From an uncultured Paludibacter sp. (lineage in GTDB: Bacteria; Bacteroidota; Bacteroidia; Bacteroidales; Paludibacteraceae), in NCBI GenBank assembly GCA_937927845.1, contig CALFXE010000010.1:62001-126000 (forward strand): a stretch of 64,000 bases of DNA. The letters run 5' to 3'. This document shows, piece after piece, positions 8,694 through 17,434 of this stretch. The notes under the pieces were generated by a model. That model did no database searches and was not told the DNA's origin. It worked only from the letters and a program-made list of their open reading frames with translations. The first letter of the stretch is position 1. Each line of letters opens with the position of its first letter. The translations under genes and the position numbers were made by a program.

Positions 8694-10388
8694 TTAGAGT
8701 TCTCTTTTGTATGGCCAAGCCATGATACCGCCTTCCAATACTTTTACATTTGTATATCCATTTGCCTGTAAGATTAAAGCAGCTTCGTATCCTCTTAATG
8801 ATATTTTGCACCAAAGGATAATTTCGCTGTTCTTATCTTCGGGCAATTCTTCTAAACGTTTTCTCATTTGCCCTAATGGAATTAATTTTTCACCGATTCC
8901 AAGTCGCATTTGTTCAAATTCATCAGGATTTCTCGTATCTATTAAATGCATTGGTTCGTGTGCCAGTAATTTAGCATGTAATTCTTCGGCTGAAATACCT
9001 TTGAAGAAACCTTTAAGTTTATTCTGCATTATATGAGCTGTTGCGATAGAATGATCGATAGCCAAAGAAAATGGCGGTGCATAAGGTAAATCTGTGTTGA
9101 CCATATCTTCTATAGTCATTTCACCTTTGATTGCCATTGCCCATATTGCAATTTGTTTGCTGACTTCGCCGGGGCCTAATACCTGTGCACCAATAATGCG
9201 CTGAGAATCTTTGTCTACCACAAGTTTTGTAACTAATAACTTACCCTGCATAAATCCGGGTTTATCTAAACTTGCATTTACAACTGTTTCGATATTTGTA
9301 AAGCCCTGTTTTATAGCATTTTTTTCACATATGCCTGTAGCACCGACTCCATAATCAAAAACTTTACATATTCCAGTTTGTATTGTGCCTGGGAAAGTTG
9401 CAACATTGCCTGCGATTAAATTCTCACCTACGACCCTGCCCTGTAAGTTTGCCAAATCACCAAATGGTGCATGAGAAGGTAAGCCTGTTACTAAATTCGG
9501 AATTTCGACACAATCGCCTACAGCATAGATGTCAGCATCGGAAGTTTGCATATATTTATCTACAACTATTCCGCCTGTAACTCCTGTTTCTAAGCCACAA
9601 GTTCTGGCTAATTGCGAATTAGGACTTACTCCTATTGCAATAACGGCTAATTCACAAGGTATCTCTGTTCCATCTTCCAAACGTACTGCTTTTAATTCAC
9701 CGTTTTCTCCCAAAAATTCAGTAACTCCATTTTTTACTATGACATTAGCTTTACTTTGGATATATTTTTCAACTAATTTAGCCATTTGTTTGTCGAGAAA
9801 GGTCAGTAATTGCGGAAGTAATTCAACAATTGTGATTTCAATACCCGCTAAATGTAATGCTTCACAAGTTTCAATACCAATAAGTCCACCGCCTATGACG
9901 ACTGCCTTCTTTATTTTGCCTTCATCTCTAACTTTTCTAAGAAAATCGGCATCATGCATAGATTGCAGTGTTGTAATACCTTTTAGTTCTAATCCGGGGA
10001 TAGGCGGTTTTCTTGGAGAAGCACCGGTAGCAATGACCAATTTGTCATAAGCAGCAACACCCTTTTCACCAGAAACAAGATTTACATATTCGACTTCTTT
10101 CTTTTTTCTGTTGATGTTTGTAACCTCAGTGCTAACTAAAGTGTGAATTTTTTTTGCATTCCAGAAAAATTTCGAATCACGAACTACCCCTGCCGGAGAG
10201 CACAACAATTGATTTCTGTCATTAAAAAACCCGCCTACATAATAAGGATACCCACACGAAGCCATTGATAAATCGGCAGATTTCTGAATAATTGTTATTT
10301 CCGCATTTTCGTCTAATCGCCGTGCTTTCGAAGCAGCTTTAGGTCCGGCAGCCGAGCCACCAATAACTACAATTTTTTTATTGCTCAT
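8694..10388 (-). CDS. CoA-disulfide-reductase-like flavoprotein with C-terminal rhodanese domain
   Basis: 564 residues. The N-terminal part is a pyridine-nucleotide-disulfide oxidoreductase: FAD-binding VVIGGSAAGPKAA, the redox cysteine Cys45 in SMASCGYPYYVGG, an NAD(P) motif VVIGGGLIGIE, and the FAD motif YAVGDCVEI. The C-terminal ~95 residues are a rhodanese domain with the active-site cysteine at about 527 (WCKISLRGYEA). This matches CoA disulfide reductase/rhodanese fusions that reduce CoA disulfide, persulfide or polysulfide with NAD(P)H. The exact substrate is inferred. A TAnnTTTG box lies at 10472-10479, and the DUF134 gene follows after 37 bases. Confidence 0.9.
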   Translation of the reverse strand: MSNKKIVVIGGSAAGPKAASKARRLDENAEITIIQKSADLSMASCGYPYYVGGFFNDRNQLLCSPAGVVRDSKFFWNAKKIHTLVSTEVTNINRKKKEVEYVNLVSGEKGVAAYDKLVIATGASPRKPPIPGLELKGITTLQSMHDADFLRKVRDEGKIKKAVVIGGGLIGIETCEALHLAGIEITIVELLPQLLTFLDKQMAKLVEKYIQSKANVIVKNGVTEFLGENGELKAVRLEDGTEIPCELAVIAIGVSPNSQLARTCGLETGVTGGIVVDKYMQTSDADIYAVGDCVEIPNLVTGLPSHAPFGDLANLQGRVVGENLIAGNVATFPGTIQTGICKVFDYGVGATGICEKNAIKQGFTNIETVVNASLDKPGFMQGKLLVTKLVVDKDSQRIIGAQVLGPGEVSKQIAIWAMAIKGEMTIEDMVNTDLPYAPPFSLAIDHSIATAHIMQNKLKGFFKGISAEELHAKLLAHEPMHLIDTRNPDEFEQMRLGIGEKLIPLGQMRKRLEELPEDKNSEIILWCKISLRGYEAALILQANGYTNVKVLEGGIMAWPYKREL

Positions 10389-10441
10389 AACGTAATAATT
10401 TAAAAGTTAATGTGTAAAGTGTATTTGAATTTGATAATTTT

Positions 10442-10455
10442 CAAACAAATGTTCA
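10442..10455. promoter_or_regulatory. Degenerate copy of the TGAACATATGTTCA palindrome
   Basis: CAAACAAATGTTCA matches the 14-bp palindrome at 10910-10923 at 11 positions. It lies just downstream of the predicted start point of the flavoprotein transcript, where a bound repressor would block transcription. Inferred operator. Confidence 0.35.
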
Positions 10456-10471
10456 TAATAAAAAATTACGT

Positions 10472-10479
10472 CAAATTTA
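10472..10479 (-). promoter_or_regulatory. -7 box for the flavoprotein operon
   Basis: The minus strand reads TAAATTTG (TAnnTTTG), about 84 bases upstream of the ATG at 10388. Confidence 0.5.
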
Positions 10480-10583
10480 ATAATAATTTTTTTGAAATTT
10501 ATTAATTAGAAGAAAAAATTGAGTTATATGCAGAAATTATAATTTTTGACACTTCGGAATCAGGAGAATATTCAATTATACTT

Positions 10584-10859
10584 TTACAATTGACCATGGC
10601 GACAACCGCATCCGAATCTATTACTGCTTCTATTACCGAAGCCTCCTCTAACTTCATCGGATCCGAAATTTCTTCCAAAACCTTTAAAATTTCTTCTTCG
10701 TCCTTGACCCAATCCCTGTCTGACTCCATTTGTAGAGTCATCAATAACTTCATTGTTCATTCTATTATTTAGTTTTTCACCAAAATTTGTACATCGCCCC
10801 ATCTGGCGACCGGTCATTGGTCCGTTTCCATTCGGACCTTTTCCATTACATTTAGGCAT
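10584..10859 (-). CDS. DUF5320 family small glycine-rich protein
   Basis: 91 residues from the ATG at 10859. The start MPKCNGKGPNGNGPMTGR matches the DUF5320 pattern MPxxxGxGPxGxGPMTGRxxGxC. The tail is rich in Gly, Arg and Asn and ends in GCGCRHGQL, whose cysteines and histidine could bind metal. The frame is open further upstream to 10943, but a TAnnTTTG box at 10892-10899 lies inside that extension and supports the later start. Function is unknown. In anaerobes these genes sit near redox and Fe-S related genes, as here. Confidence 0.75.
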   Translation of the reverse strand: MPKCNGKGPNGNGPMTGRQMGRCTNFGEKLNNRMNNEVIDDSTNGVRQGLGQGRRRNFKGFGRNFGSDEVRGGFGNRSSNRFGCGCRHGQL

Positions 10860-10891
10860 AACTATATAAAATTTATAATTGTTTAACAGTG

Positions 10892-10899
10892 CAAAACTA
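10892..10899 (-). promoter_or_regulatory. -7 box for the DUF5320 gene
   Basis: The minus strand reads TAGTTTTG (TAnnTTTG), 33 bases before the ATG at 10859. Confidence 0.5.
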
Positions 10900-10909
10900 C
10901 AATTAACAA

Positions 10910-10923
10910 TGAACATATGTTCA
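10910..10923. promoter_or_regulatory. Perfect 14-bp palindrome TGAACATATGTTCA, candidate operator
   Basis: The palindrome sits about 11 bases upstream of the -7 box of the DUF5320 gene, covering its probable -33 region. A degenerate copy occurs at 10442-10455. The position fits a repressor site. The binding protein is unknown, with the neighbouring DUF134 protein as one candidate. Confidence 0.45.
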
Positions 10924-10943
10924 GTATAAACAATATTTAACAT

Positions 10944-10972
10944 AAAAAAAGAGAGACAGTTTCCTATCTCCC
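10944..10972 (-). terminator. Rho-independent terminator of the peroxiredoxin gene
   Basis: On the minus strand GGGAGATAG and CTGTCTCTC pair over nine positions, with G-U pairs, around a GAAA loop, followed by a run of seven Ts. It lies 40 bases after the stop at 11012. Confidence 0.75.
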
Positions 10973-11011
10973 TTTTGATTTAATCTAAAAATAAATTACA
11001 ATAATCTTAAA

Positions 11012-11719
11012 TTATTTGCCTAAAGCAGCCTCTACTGTATCTTTATCTAATTTTTTAGTACAGAAGAACCAGTCATAACAAGTAACACCTTCTGCTTTTC
11101 CATCCATACGTTCTTTAGCAACACCGCAAGATCCTGCAGTCGGTACAATAACATCGTCGCCGGGACGCCAGTCTGCAGGTAATGCTACACTGAAGTTATC
11201 AGCAGTCTGTAAACCAATTAATACACGTTTCAGTTCGTCGAAGTTTCTACCTAAAGAAAGAGGATAATAAATTATTGTACGGATAATTCCTTTCGGATCA
11301 ACAAAGAACACAGCGCGCACAGCTTTTGTATTACTTTCGCCGGGTTGAATCATACCGTATTTTTTTGCTACTTCCATAGTAATATCCTCAATAAGAGGGA
11401 AATTAACCTCAACGTTCTTCATTCCCTTGTACTCGATTTTCTCCTTGATAGTACGCAACCATGCAATATGACTGTATAATCCATCAACAGACAGACCAAC
11501 CAATTGGCAGTTTAATGCTTGAAATTCCTTGTCCATTGAAGCAAAAGTCATAAATTCAGAAGTACATACCGGAGTAAAATCGGCAGGATGGCTGAATAAT
11601 ATCGACCATTTACCTTCATAATCAGCAGGATAGTTAATATCACCCTGAGTTGTAACAGCTTTAAAAGATGGTGCTTTTTCACCGATGCGAGGCATCACAT
11701 AATTTTCATTTGATTCCAT
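11012..11719 (-). CDS. Peroxiredoxin, Prx6/1-Cys type
   Basis: 235 residues. The peroxidatic cysteine is Cys52 in HPADFTPVCTSEF, the universal peroxiredoxin motif with its Thr and the Arg partner further on. The length and the C-terminal extension fit the Prx6 subfamily. The extension (GSCGVAKERM...GVTCYDWFFC) holds three more cysteines, as in archaeal-type Prx6 enzymes where a C-terminal cysteine helps resolve the oxidised form. It reduces hydrogen peroxide and organic peroxides in the cytoplasm. It lies alone upstream of the redox cluster and has its own terminator. Confidence 0.94.
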   Translation of the reverse strand: MESNENYVMPRIGEKAPSFKAVTTQGDINYPADYEGKWSILFSHPADFTPVCTSEFMTFASMDKEFQALNCQLVGLSVDGLYSHIAWLRTIKEKIEYKGMKNVEVNFPLIEDITMEVAKKYGMIQPGESNTKAVRAVFFVDPKGIIRTIIYYPLSLGRNFDELKRVLIGLQTADNFSVALPADWRPGDDVIVPTAGSCGVAKERMDGKAEGVTCYDWFFCTKKLDKDTVEAALGK

Positions 11720-11927
11720 AATGTTTTACGATTAATAGTTAGTTAATAGAAATATTTAATTTGAATGCAAAATAAACACTTTATAATATATAAAACAAAA
11801 CGATTAATTCAATGTTGGTATAGATATTATAAATATAGATTAAAAAACTATCGTTGTCAATAATTAAGTTATTCCTTATATTTAAAACTTTCAAACTTAC
11901 ACATTTTTATTTAATTATGAAACGAAC

Positions 11928-11980
11928 ATGAAATAATTTAATCATTCGCATGTGCGAAATAATTGATTAAATTATTTCAT
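11928..11980. repeat. Long palindrome with 17-bp perfect arms
   Basis: ATGAAATAATTTAATCA at 11928-11944 is exactly complementary to 11964-11980. Inside it a second 6-bp stem TTCGCA/TGCGAA occupies 11945-11958. It lies about 70 bases upstream of the pnp -7 box, therefore outside the pnp transcript. It could be a regulatory site or a transcription-blocking hairpin. Confidence 0.65.
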
Positions 11981-12049
11981 CGAGAGTTCCATACGACAAC
12001 TAAAAGATAATAAAATTTAAACGTATGAAAATTACTCGATACATTGTTG

Positions 12050-12057
12050 TATCTTTG
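12050..12057 (+). promoter_or_regulatory. -7 box for pnp
   Basis: TATCTTTG matches TAnnTTTG, 42 bases before the pnp ATG. Confidence 0.6.
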
Positions 12058-12099
12058 CGCCCGATATAAATAGTTTAAAATTAATAAATTGTAATTTTT

Positions 12100-14238
12100 A
12101 TGAATGTAGTTACAAAGACCATTGCATTGGGCGATGGAAGAGAAATTACCATTGAGACCGGAAAATTAGCCAAACAAGCTGATGGAGCGGTAATGGTACG
12201 CATGGGTAACACCATGTTATTGGCAACAGTATGTGCAGCAAAAGATGCAGTTCCAGGAACTGATTTTATGCCGCTTTCAGTTGATTATAAAGAGAAATTT
12301 TCAGCTTTCGGACGCTTTCCGGGAGGATTCCTTCGTCGTGAAGGACGTGCATCTGATTATGAGATTTTAGTATCTCGCTTAGTTGATAGAGCATTACGTC
12401 CGCTATTCCCTGATGATTTTCATGCCGAAACTTTTGTGAATGTAACATTGTTTTCTGCCGATGGTGAAGATATGCCCGATGCATTAGCAGGGTTAGCAGC
12501 TTCAGCAGCATTAGCAGTTTCTGATATACCATTTAACGGACCGATTTCTGAAGTTAGAGTTGCAAGAATAAATGGTGAGTTTGTTTTAAATCCAACTTTT
12601 AATCAGCTTGAATCCGCTGATATGGATATTATTGTAGCGGCAACTCTTGATAATATTATGATGGTTGAAGGTGAGATGAAAGAAGTAAGTGAAGATGATT
12701 TACTGAATGCCATGAGAATAGCTCACGAAGCAATTAAAGTACATTGCCAAGCTCAATTGGAGTTAATGGAAGCGGTTGGCAAAACTCAAAAACGTGAATA
12801 TTGTCATGAAGAAAATGATGAAGATCTGAAAAAAGATATTTGGGCAAAAACATATGATAAGGTTTATGCATTAGCAACTGCATGTAATACCGACAAACAC
12901 TCACGTGTAGACAACTTCGAAGCTGTAAAAGCTGAATATGTTGCGACATTGGAAGAAGAAGTTGCAGAAGCTAAAAAGCCATTAATAGACAAGTATTATC
13001 ATGCTGTTGAGAAAGAAGCAATGCGCCGTTCAATCTTAGATGAAGGCAAACGTCTCGATGGTCGTAAAACTACAGAGATTCGTCCAATCTGGTCGGAAAT
13101 TGATTATCTACCCGGACCACACGGTTCTGCTGTGTTTACAAGAGGTGAAACTCAATCGTTGACAACAGTAACCTTAGGTACAAAACAAGATGAAAAAATT
13201 GTTGACGAAGCATTAAATCAAGGTAAAGAGCGATTCTTATTGCATTATAACTTTCCTCCATTTTCAACTGGTGAAGCTCGCCCTTCAAGAGGAGTCGGTC
13301 GTCGCGAAGTTGGTCATGGGAATTTAGCATTTCGCGCTATAAAACCTATGATACCTGAAAATTATCCGTATGTGATAAGAGTGGTATCTGACATATTAGA
13401 GTCAAACGGTTCTTCGTCGATGGCAACGGTTTGTGCAGGTACATTAGCACTTATGGATGCAGGGGTTACTATTAAAAAGCCTGTGTCAGGTATTGCAATG
13501 GGATTAATTTCAGAAAATAAAGGTAAAAACTTTGCTGTTCTATCTGATATTTTAGGAGATGAAGACCATTTAGGTGATATGGACTTCAAAGTAACGGGAA
13601 CAAAAGACGGTATCACTGCAACACAAATGGATATTAAAGTCGATGGTTTGTCTTTTGAAATTCTTGAAAAAGCACTTACTCAGGCAAGAGAAGGACGCAT
13701 GCATATACTTGGTGAGATGATGAAAACAATTTCTGAACCCCGTGAAGATTTGAAACCGCATGCACCACGAATCGTAGTGGTTTTTGTTCCGAAAGAAATG
13801 ATTGGAGCTATCATAGGACCCGGTGGAAAAATTATCCAAGCTATGCAAGCTGAAACAGGTGCTGTTATTTCAATTGAAGAAATTGGAGATCAGGGACGAG
13901 TGGAAATTGCTGCAAATAATAAAGCAGCTATTGATGCCGCAGTTGCAAGGATCAAAGGAATAATTGCTGTACCTGAAGTCGGTGAAGTATATGAAGCAAA
14001 AGTGAAGTCAATTATGCCATATGGTTGCTTTGTAGAATTCTTGCCCGGTAAGGAAGGTTTGTTGCATATTTCAGAAATCGATTGGAAACGTATTGAAACA
14101 ATGGAAACTTCAGGAATTAAAGAAAATGATATTGTCGAAGTGAAATTATTAGATATAGATGCCAAGACCGGTAAATTTAAACTTTCACGTAAAGCTTTAT
14201 TACCACGTCCACCGAGAGAAGAAAAGAAATCGGAATAA
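12100..14238 (+). CDS. pnp: Polyribonucleotide nucleotidyltransferase (PNPase)
   Basis: 712 residues, the standard length. Two RNase PH-like domains (about 1-230 and 310-545) flank a helical linker. The second carries the phosphate-binding signature region GSSSMATVCAGTLALMDAG and the acidic DHLGDMDFKV segment that holds the metal-binding aspartates. A KH domain follows (MIGAIIGPGGKIIQ, about 565-620), then an S1 domain (GEVYEAKVKSIMPYGCFVEF, about 630-700). PNPase degrades RNA 3' to 5' with phosphate. A TAnnTTTG promoter precedes it and a terminator-like hairpin follows. Confidence 0.98.
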   Translation: MNVVTKTIALGDGREITIETGKLAKQADGAVMVRMGNTMLLATVCAAKDAVPGTDFMPLSVDYKEKFSAFGRFPGGFLRREGRASDYEILVSRLVDRALRPLFPDDFHAETFVNVTLFSADGEDMPDALAGLAASAALAVSDIPFNGPISEVRVARINGEFVLNPTFNQLESADMDIIVAATLDNIMMVEGEMKEVSEDDLLNAMRIAHEAIKVHCQAQLELMEAVGKTQKREYCHEENDEDLKKDIWAKTYDKVYALATACNTDKHSRVDNFEAVKAEYVATLEEEVAEAKKPLIDKYYHAVEKEAMRRSILDEGKRLDGRKTTEIRPIWSEIDYLPGPHGSAVFTRGETQSLTTVTLGTKQDEKIVDEALNQGKERFLLHYNFPPFSTGEARPSRGVGRREVGHGNLAFRAIKPMIPENYPYVIRVVSDILESNGSSSMATVCAGTLALMDAGVTIKKPVSGIAMGLISENKGKNFAVLSDILGDEDHLGDMDFKVTGTKDGITATQMDIKVDGLSFEILEKALTQAREGRMHILGEMMKTISEPREDLKPHAPRIVVVFVPKEMIGAIIGPGGKIIQAMQAETGAVISIEEIGDQGRVEIAANNKAAIDAAVARIKGIIAVPEVGEVYEAKVKSIMPYGCFVEFLPGKEGLLHISEIDWKRIETMETSGIKENDIVEVKLLDIDAKTGKFKLSRKALLPRPPREEKKSE

Positions 14239-14262
14239 ACCTGTTGAGATACAGATTAGGAT

Positions 14263-14299
14263 AAAAAAAGCTGTTCGAGATAATTCGGACGGCTTTTTT
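14263..14299 (+). terminator. Terminator of pnp
   Basis: AAAAAAGCTGTTCGA pairs with TCGGACGGCTTTTTT, with G-U pairs. The stem ends in a T-run, 25 bases after the pnp stop. Confidence 0.75.
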
Positions 14300-14363
14300 A
14301 GTGTCGAGGTTGCCCATTATACTAAACAATCCCTTACTTATGTATTTTATTAATAGGTTCTAT

Positions 14364-14428
14364 ATGAGACATTTCATGACAAAAATCACGTAAAAGGTAA
14401 ATATTTTAAAAGTTTTTACCTTTTACGT
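14364..14428. repeat. Palindromic repeat, copy 1
   Basis: Arms ACGTAAAAGGTAAA (14388-14401) and TTTACCTTTTACGT (14415-14428) are perfectly complementary. Bases 14408-14428 are the exact reverse complement of 26277-26297 (21 of 21). The flanking ATGAGACATTTCATGA (14364-14379) recurs nearly unchanged at 26303-26317. The element ends 22 bases before a TAnnTTTG box. Confidence 0.6.
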
Positions 14429-14450
14429 ACCCCTCAATTGTTTTTTAATT

Positions 14451-14458
14451 TACTTTTG
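14451..14458 (+). promoter_or_regulatory. -7 box upstream of the broken HExxH gene
   Basis: TACTTTTG matches TAnnTTTG. It is 360 bases from the first surviving start codon, which fits loss of the original 5' end of the gene. Confidence 0.4.
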
Positions 14459-14818
14459 CCACGAATTTTAAAGTTTTAATAAAAAAGAAGGTAGCATTAC
14501 TGTATCTTAATCAGATATTGTTGGTGTAAGCTACTCTTTTGCCAGATTAAAACTTGTGAATATATAAAAAATAAACAATCAACATGAATACAAATTAGAA
14601 GAACTTAAATTTGTTTTGTACGTGAACAATAGTAGCGGACAGAATACGTGAATACGAAAAACCATAAAACGTATTTATTGAAAATGATAAATTTGTTTGG
14701 ATTACAATATAACCTTGTAATCAATGAAACTTGAAGTTTGTTTTACAAAGACAAACTTAAATCTAAATACAACCTTAATGGTTGGTAATAACTTAAAAAA
14801 TTATCTTACCCTGATGCA

Positions 14819-16609
14819 ATGAGAACTTTAAAACAACTCAACAATCCATTCAGCGTTGAAAATATGCAAATTGCTTTGGATTCACTTTTAGCAAACAAAG
14901 AATCACTTAACGGAAGCATGCGAGCACCGAGTGCCCTTGATGAATTTGAGATAACAGCGACTGATTTATATATCAGATACCTGCCAAAGGACAGTACAGA
15001 ATATCGCACATTAATGAATGACAGCACTTTGACTCTGTTTGACTTTCCGTTGGATTATGAGTGGAAACAAATTGGCGAGTACTATAAAGATCCAACAGTA
15101 ACCGGAGAGTACACATGGCTTTATACTCGTGTGCCAGTTGTATACGCACCACATTCAGGCATTGAGTACGAAGTGTTGGAAGAACTGTTTATACTTGAAC
15201 ATAGTCCATATTATTCTATATAGACTGAAACAGGTGAAGATGGAATGCAAAAAGCAAAAAGTGTTGCAGGACAAAACAACAATGAAGCATTACGGGTTTT
15301 ACAAACAGTTTCTTTGTACTTAACAGGAAATATGGAACAAGACATCAATGATAAAGACACCTATACAAATAATACGTCGGGTATGCAGAAAGCTAGAAGC
15401 TATATTACAGTCAAGGTATTTGGAAAAACCATCACATTAGCTACCTTTTACTTTCCAAGTGGAACCTTGAAAGTAAAAGGCTATCACACAATGAACGAGA
15501 ATGGAGTTGTAACATCATCTTCAACAGCCATAGACGTACCTCTTAAAGGAGTGAAAATGCATTTTCTGACATGGTTTTACTGGGGACATACATATACAGA
15601 TGAAAATGGGTATTACCAAGCTAGCGAGTCGTATTTATTGGATCCGATACATACCATTTATTTTTCGGGTCGAACAAAAAATCAGCAAAACAGTTGGGAC
15701 TTAGACCGTGTATGGTTGTGGGGTTCCTGTCTTTGGGTACAGAAACATTGTTTAGGTGAACAAAGCAAAGACGTGTATAATGCCACAATTGATGTAACCA
15801 GTGATGCGTGGGATGCTTGTATTACGAACAATGCTTTTTACGAATATATGACTATTTGCGACAAAGAGGGGCTTACACGTCCACCATCACATTTACAGGT
15901 TGCTTTGCGTGTAAATTTATCAGGATCCAGCAGTGCTCCACTATTTCAGAATCATACAAATACGTTTACAACTTCGGTTCTTGCCGGATTTTTCACATCA
16001 ACTTTTATTACTGGTGGATCTACTGCACCTGCAACCGTTGTATATATTGCATTTTTAAATTCTTTGCCAGATATTTTATTATCTGCAGGAAATATTGAAG
16101 AATATCAAAATTATGGATATTCTCGAAAAAGCTCTCTTAATGAATATTATTCAACGATCTGGCACGAATTATCTCATTCTTCAAATTTACAACGAGTCAT
16201 TAGTGAAAAGGGTTATTGGACAGCATCTGACTTTTGGAGTCAGATGATTGGAACAGAAGTTGGACATAGTGTGGCAAGCGGACATCCTTACGGAGCAAAA
16301 GGGGATACAAACTGGCAACAAGTGGCTCTTTGTGAAGGGTGGGCTTATTATAGAGGTTGGCAGATGGCAAGAAATTATTTAAATTATACGCCAAACAGCT
16401 CTTATGAAAGTAGCTTTCCTTATGATTATCAAGATATGTTTAATGAATTGTTTATAAAAGGATGCAGTTTGACTAACATGGAAAAATGTTTAACTGTAAA
16501 AACTCTTGCCGAGTATAAATCTTTGCTTACAAATATTTATTCTTTTGATGCCGTAAAAGTGACTAATATCAATGTGATAGTTAATAAATACTATAATAAA
16601 ACATACTAA
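14819..16609 (+). pseudogene. Broken HExxH-containing secreted protein (in-frame TAG, no signal peptide)
   Basis: One reading frame runs from 14819 to 16609 but is cut by a TAG at 15221-15223. The parts on both sides are in the same frame and protein-like, giving 134 and about 460 residues. The downstream part would restart at 15245. The first piece has LNNPFSVENMQIALDSL and a beta-rich segment like Bacteroidales surface proteins of unknown function. The second piece contains WHELSHSSNLQ, a HExxH zinc-peptidase-like motif, with further acidic residues after it. The expected lipoprotein signal before LNNPF is missing. Likely an inactivated gene. Stop-codon readthrough or a sequencing error are alternatives. 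Confidence 0.7.
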
Positions 16610-16611
16610 TT

Positions 16612-17091
16612 ATGAAAAAACTAATTTTTATATGGTCAATGTTAGCAATTTTGCTTTTTACAGCTTGTGATCCTCAATGGGACGTAAATGTTGATGTCGA
16701 AGTGAACAATTCTTCTTCAAAAACTATTTCAGTGTTTTTTTGTGTAGATCCAAATAGACTTACAATTGATACTATTATCGAAATAACACCAAATACAATA
16801 CATAATCGTGTTATGTCATTTAAATCAATAAGCTTTGGTAATCCGAGTCCTGGACCTCTTGAGTTTATAATATATAATAAATTGGATTCAACCTCTGTGT
16901 CGCTAAAGAGAAGTGAAGATGGACTGTACAAAGAGTTTATAGATGAAACAACTTTAGCTGAAAATGGAAATATTTTTGGAGGTCTTAGTAAAGCTGACTT
17001 GAAGATTTCATTAAATATCACAGATTCACTATTATCAAAAATGTCAAAAAACACCCTCTTGACAGATAGTATTTTTGAGTTGAAGAAGTAA
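16612..17091 (+). CDS. Small lipoprotein of unknown function
   Basis: 159 residues. The N-terminus is a clear lipoprotein signal ending in LLFTAC (Cys19), so the protein should be anchored to a membrane and perhaps surface exposed. The mature part is rich in beta-strand patterns with many Asn, Ser and Thr and no recognisable catalytic motif. It follows the broken HExxH frame by two bases and was probably its operon partner. No family was recognised. Confidence 0.75.
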   Translation: MKKLIFIWSMLAILLFTACDPQWDVNVDVEVNNSSSKTISVFFCVDPNRLTIDTIIEITPNTIHNRVMSFKSISFGNPSPGPLEFIIYNKLDSTSVSLKRSEDGLYKEFIDETTLAENGNIFGGLSKADLKISLNITDSLLSKMSKNTLLTDSIFELKK

Positions 17092-17111
17092 ACGTGTTAA
17101 TCAACAACAAT

Positions 17112-17156
17112 GCACGTTTGGTATCATTAGTTATGTAAACTGGCTGCCAAACGTGC
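17112..17156. repeat. Inverted repeat with 10-bp perfect arms
   Basis: GCACGTTTGG (17112-17121) is complementary to CCAAACGTGC (17147-17156), with a 25-base loop. It lies 20 bases after the lipoprotein stop. There is no T-run, so it is a hairpin that may protect the mRNA 3' end or end transcription in another way. Confidence 0.45.
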
Positions 17157-17315
17157 TATTAATAAAGTGACAGATATGAAAAATGAAATCACTATCAAGG
17201 TTGTTCCTTTCACCGAATTCTATTAAAATAGTATGTCCCACTATGCTCACTCGATGGAACCTAAAAATACTTAACCGATTAATTACATATAAAATATTTA
17301 GATAAAATGTAAAAA

Positions 17316-17323
17316 TAAATTTG
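17316..17323 (+). promoter_or_regulatory. -7 box for dacB
   Basis: TAAATTTG matches TAnnTTTG, about 110 bases before the dacB ATG. Confidence 0.4.
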
Positions 17324-17434
17324 TATCATGTTCTCTAATCAGCTAACTTTGTGAAGTTTTGCCTATGACTTATAATTTTATAAGAAAAAGACTTAAAATG
17401 TATAAGTAATTTTTTAAAGTATTCCAGCACATAT

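Larger units (their letters stand above)
11720..12099. other. Gene-free stretch between peroxiredoxin and pnp
   Basis: 380 bases between divergent genes. It contains a long perfect-arm palindrome (11928-11980) and the pnp -7 box (12050-12057). A near-consensus -7 element for the peroxiredoxin gene may lie near 11768. No open frame or RNA gene was recognised. Confidence 0.6.
14239..14818. other. Gene-poor stretch between pnp and the broken HExxH gene
   Basis: 580 bases. It contains the pnp terminator (14263-14299), a 14-bp-arm inverted repeat shared with 26277-26297, and a TACTTTTG -7 box (14451-14458). From about 14580 to 14818 only short open frames exist. This is where the missing signal-peptide part of the downstream gene would be expected, but no hydrophobic leader was found in any of the three forward frames. 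Confidence 0.55.
17092..17434. other. Gene-free stretch before dacB
   Basis: 343 bases. It holds an inverted repeat (17112-17156) and a TAAATTTG box (17316-17323). No credible open frame was seen. Confidence 0.5.

Noticed and set aside
10502..10753. 83-codon minus-strand frame overlapping the DUF5320 gene in another frame
   Set aside because: Most of it lies inside the well-matched DUF5320 frame and it resembles no family I know. The tail beyond 10584 is only 82 bases. Kept out, though its acidic helical look is slightly better than a random shadow.
10860..10943. Upstream extension of the DUF5320 frame to 10943
   Set aside because: It crosses the -7 box and the 14-bp palindrome, and the family begins at MPKCNGKG.
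11720..12099. tRNA or small RNA in the pnp upstream gap
   Set aside because: The long palindrome is AT-rich and lacks tRNA-like arms. No other RNA structure could be supported.
13362..14165. Minus-strand frames inside pnp
   Set aside because: Antisense to highly conserved pnp codons. No start context or family.
14159..14353. 64-codon plus frame across the end of pnp
   Set aside because: It overlaps pnp in a different frame, contains the pnp terminator and is not protein-like.
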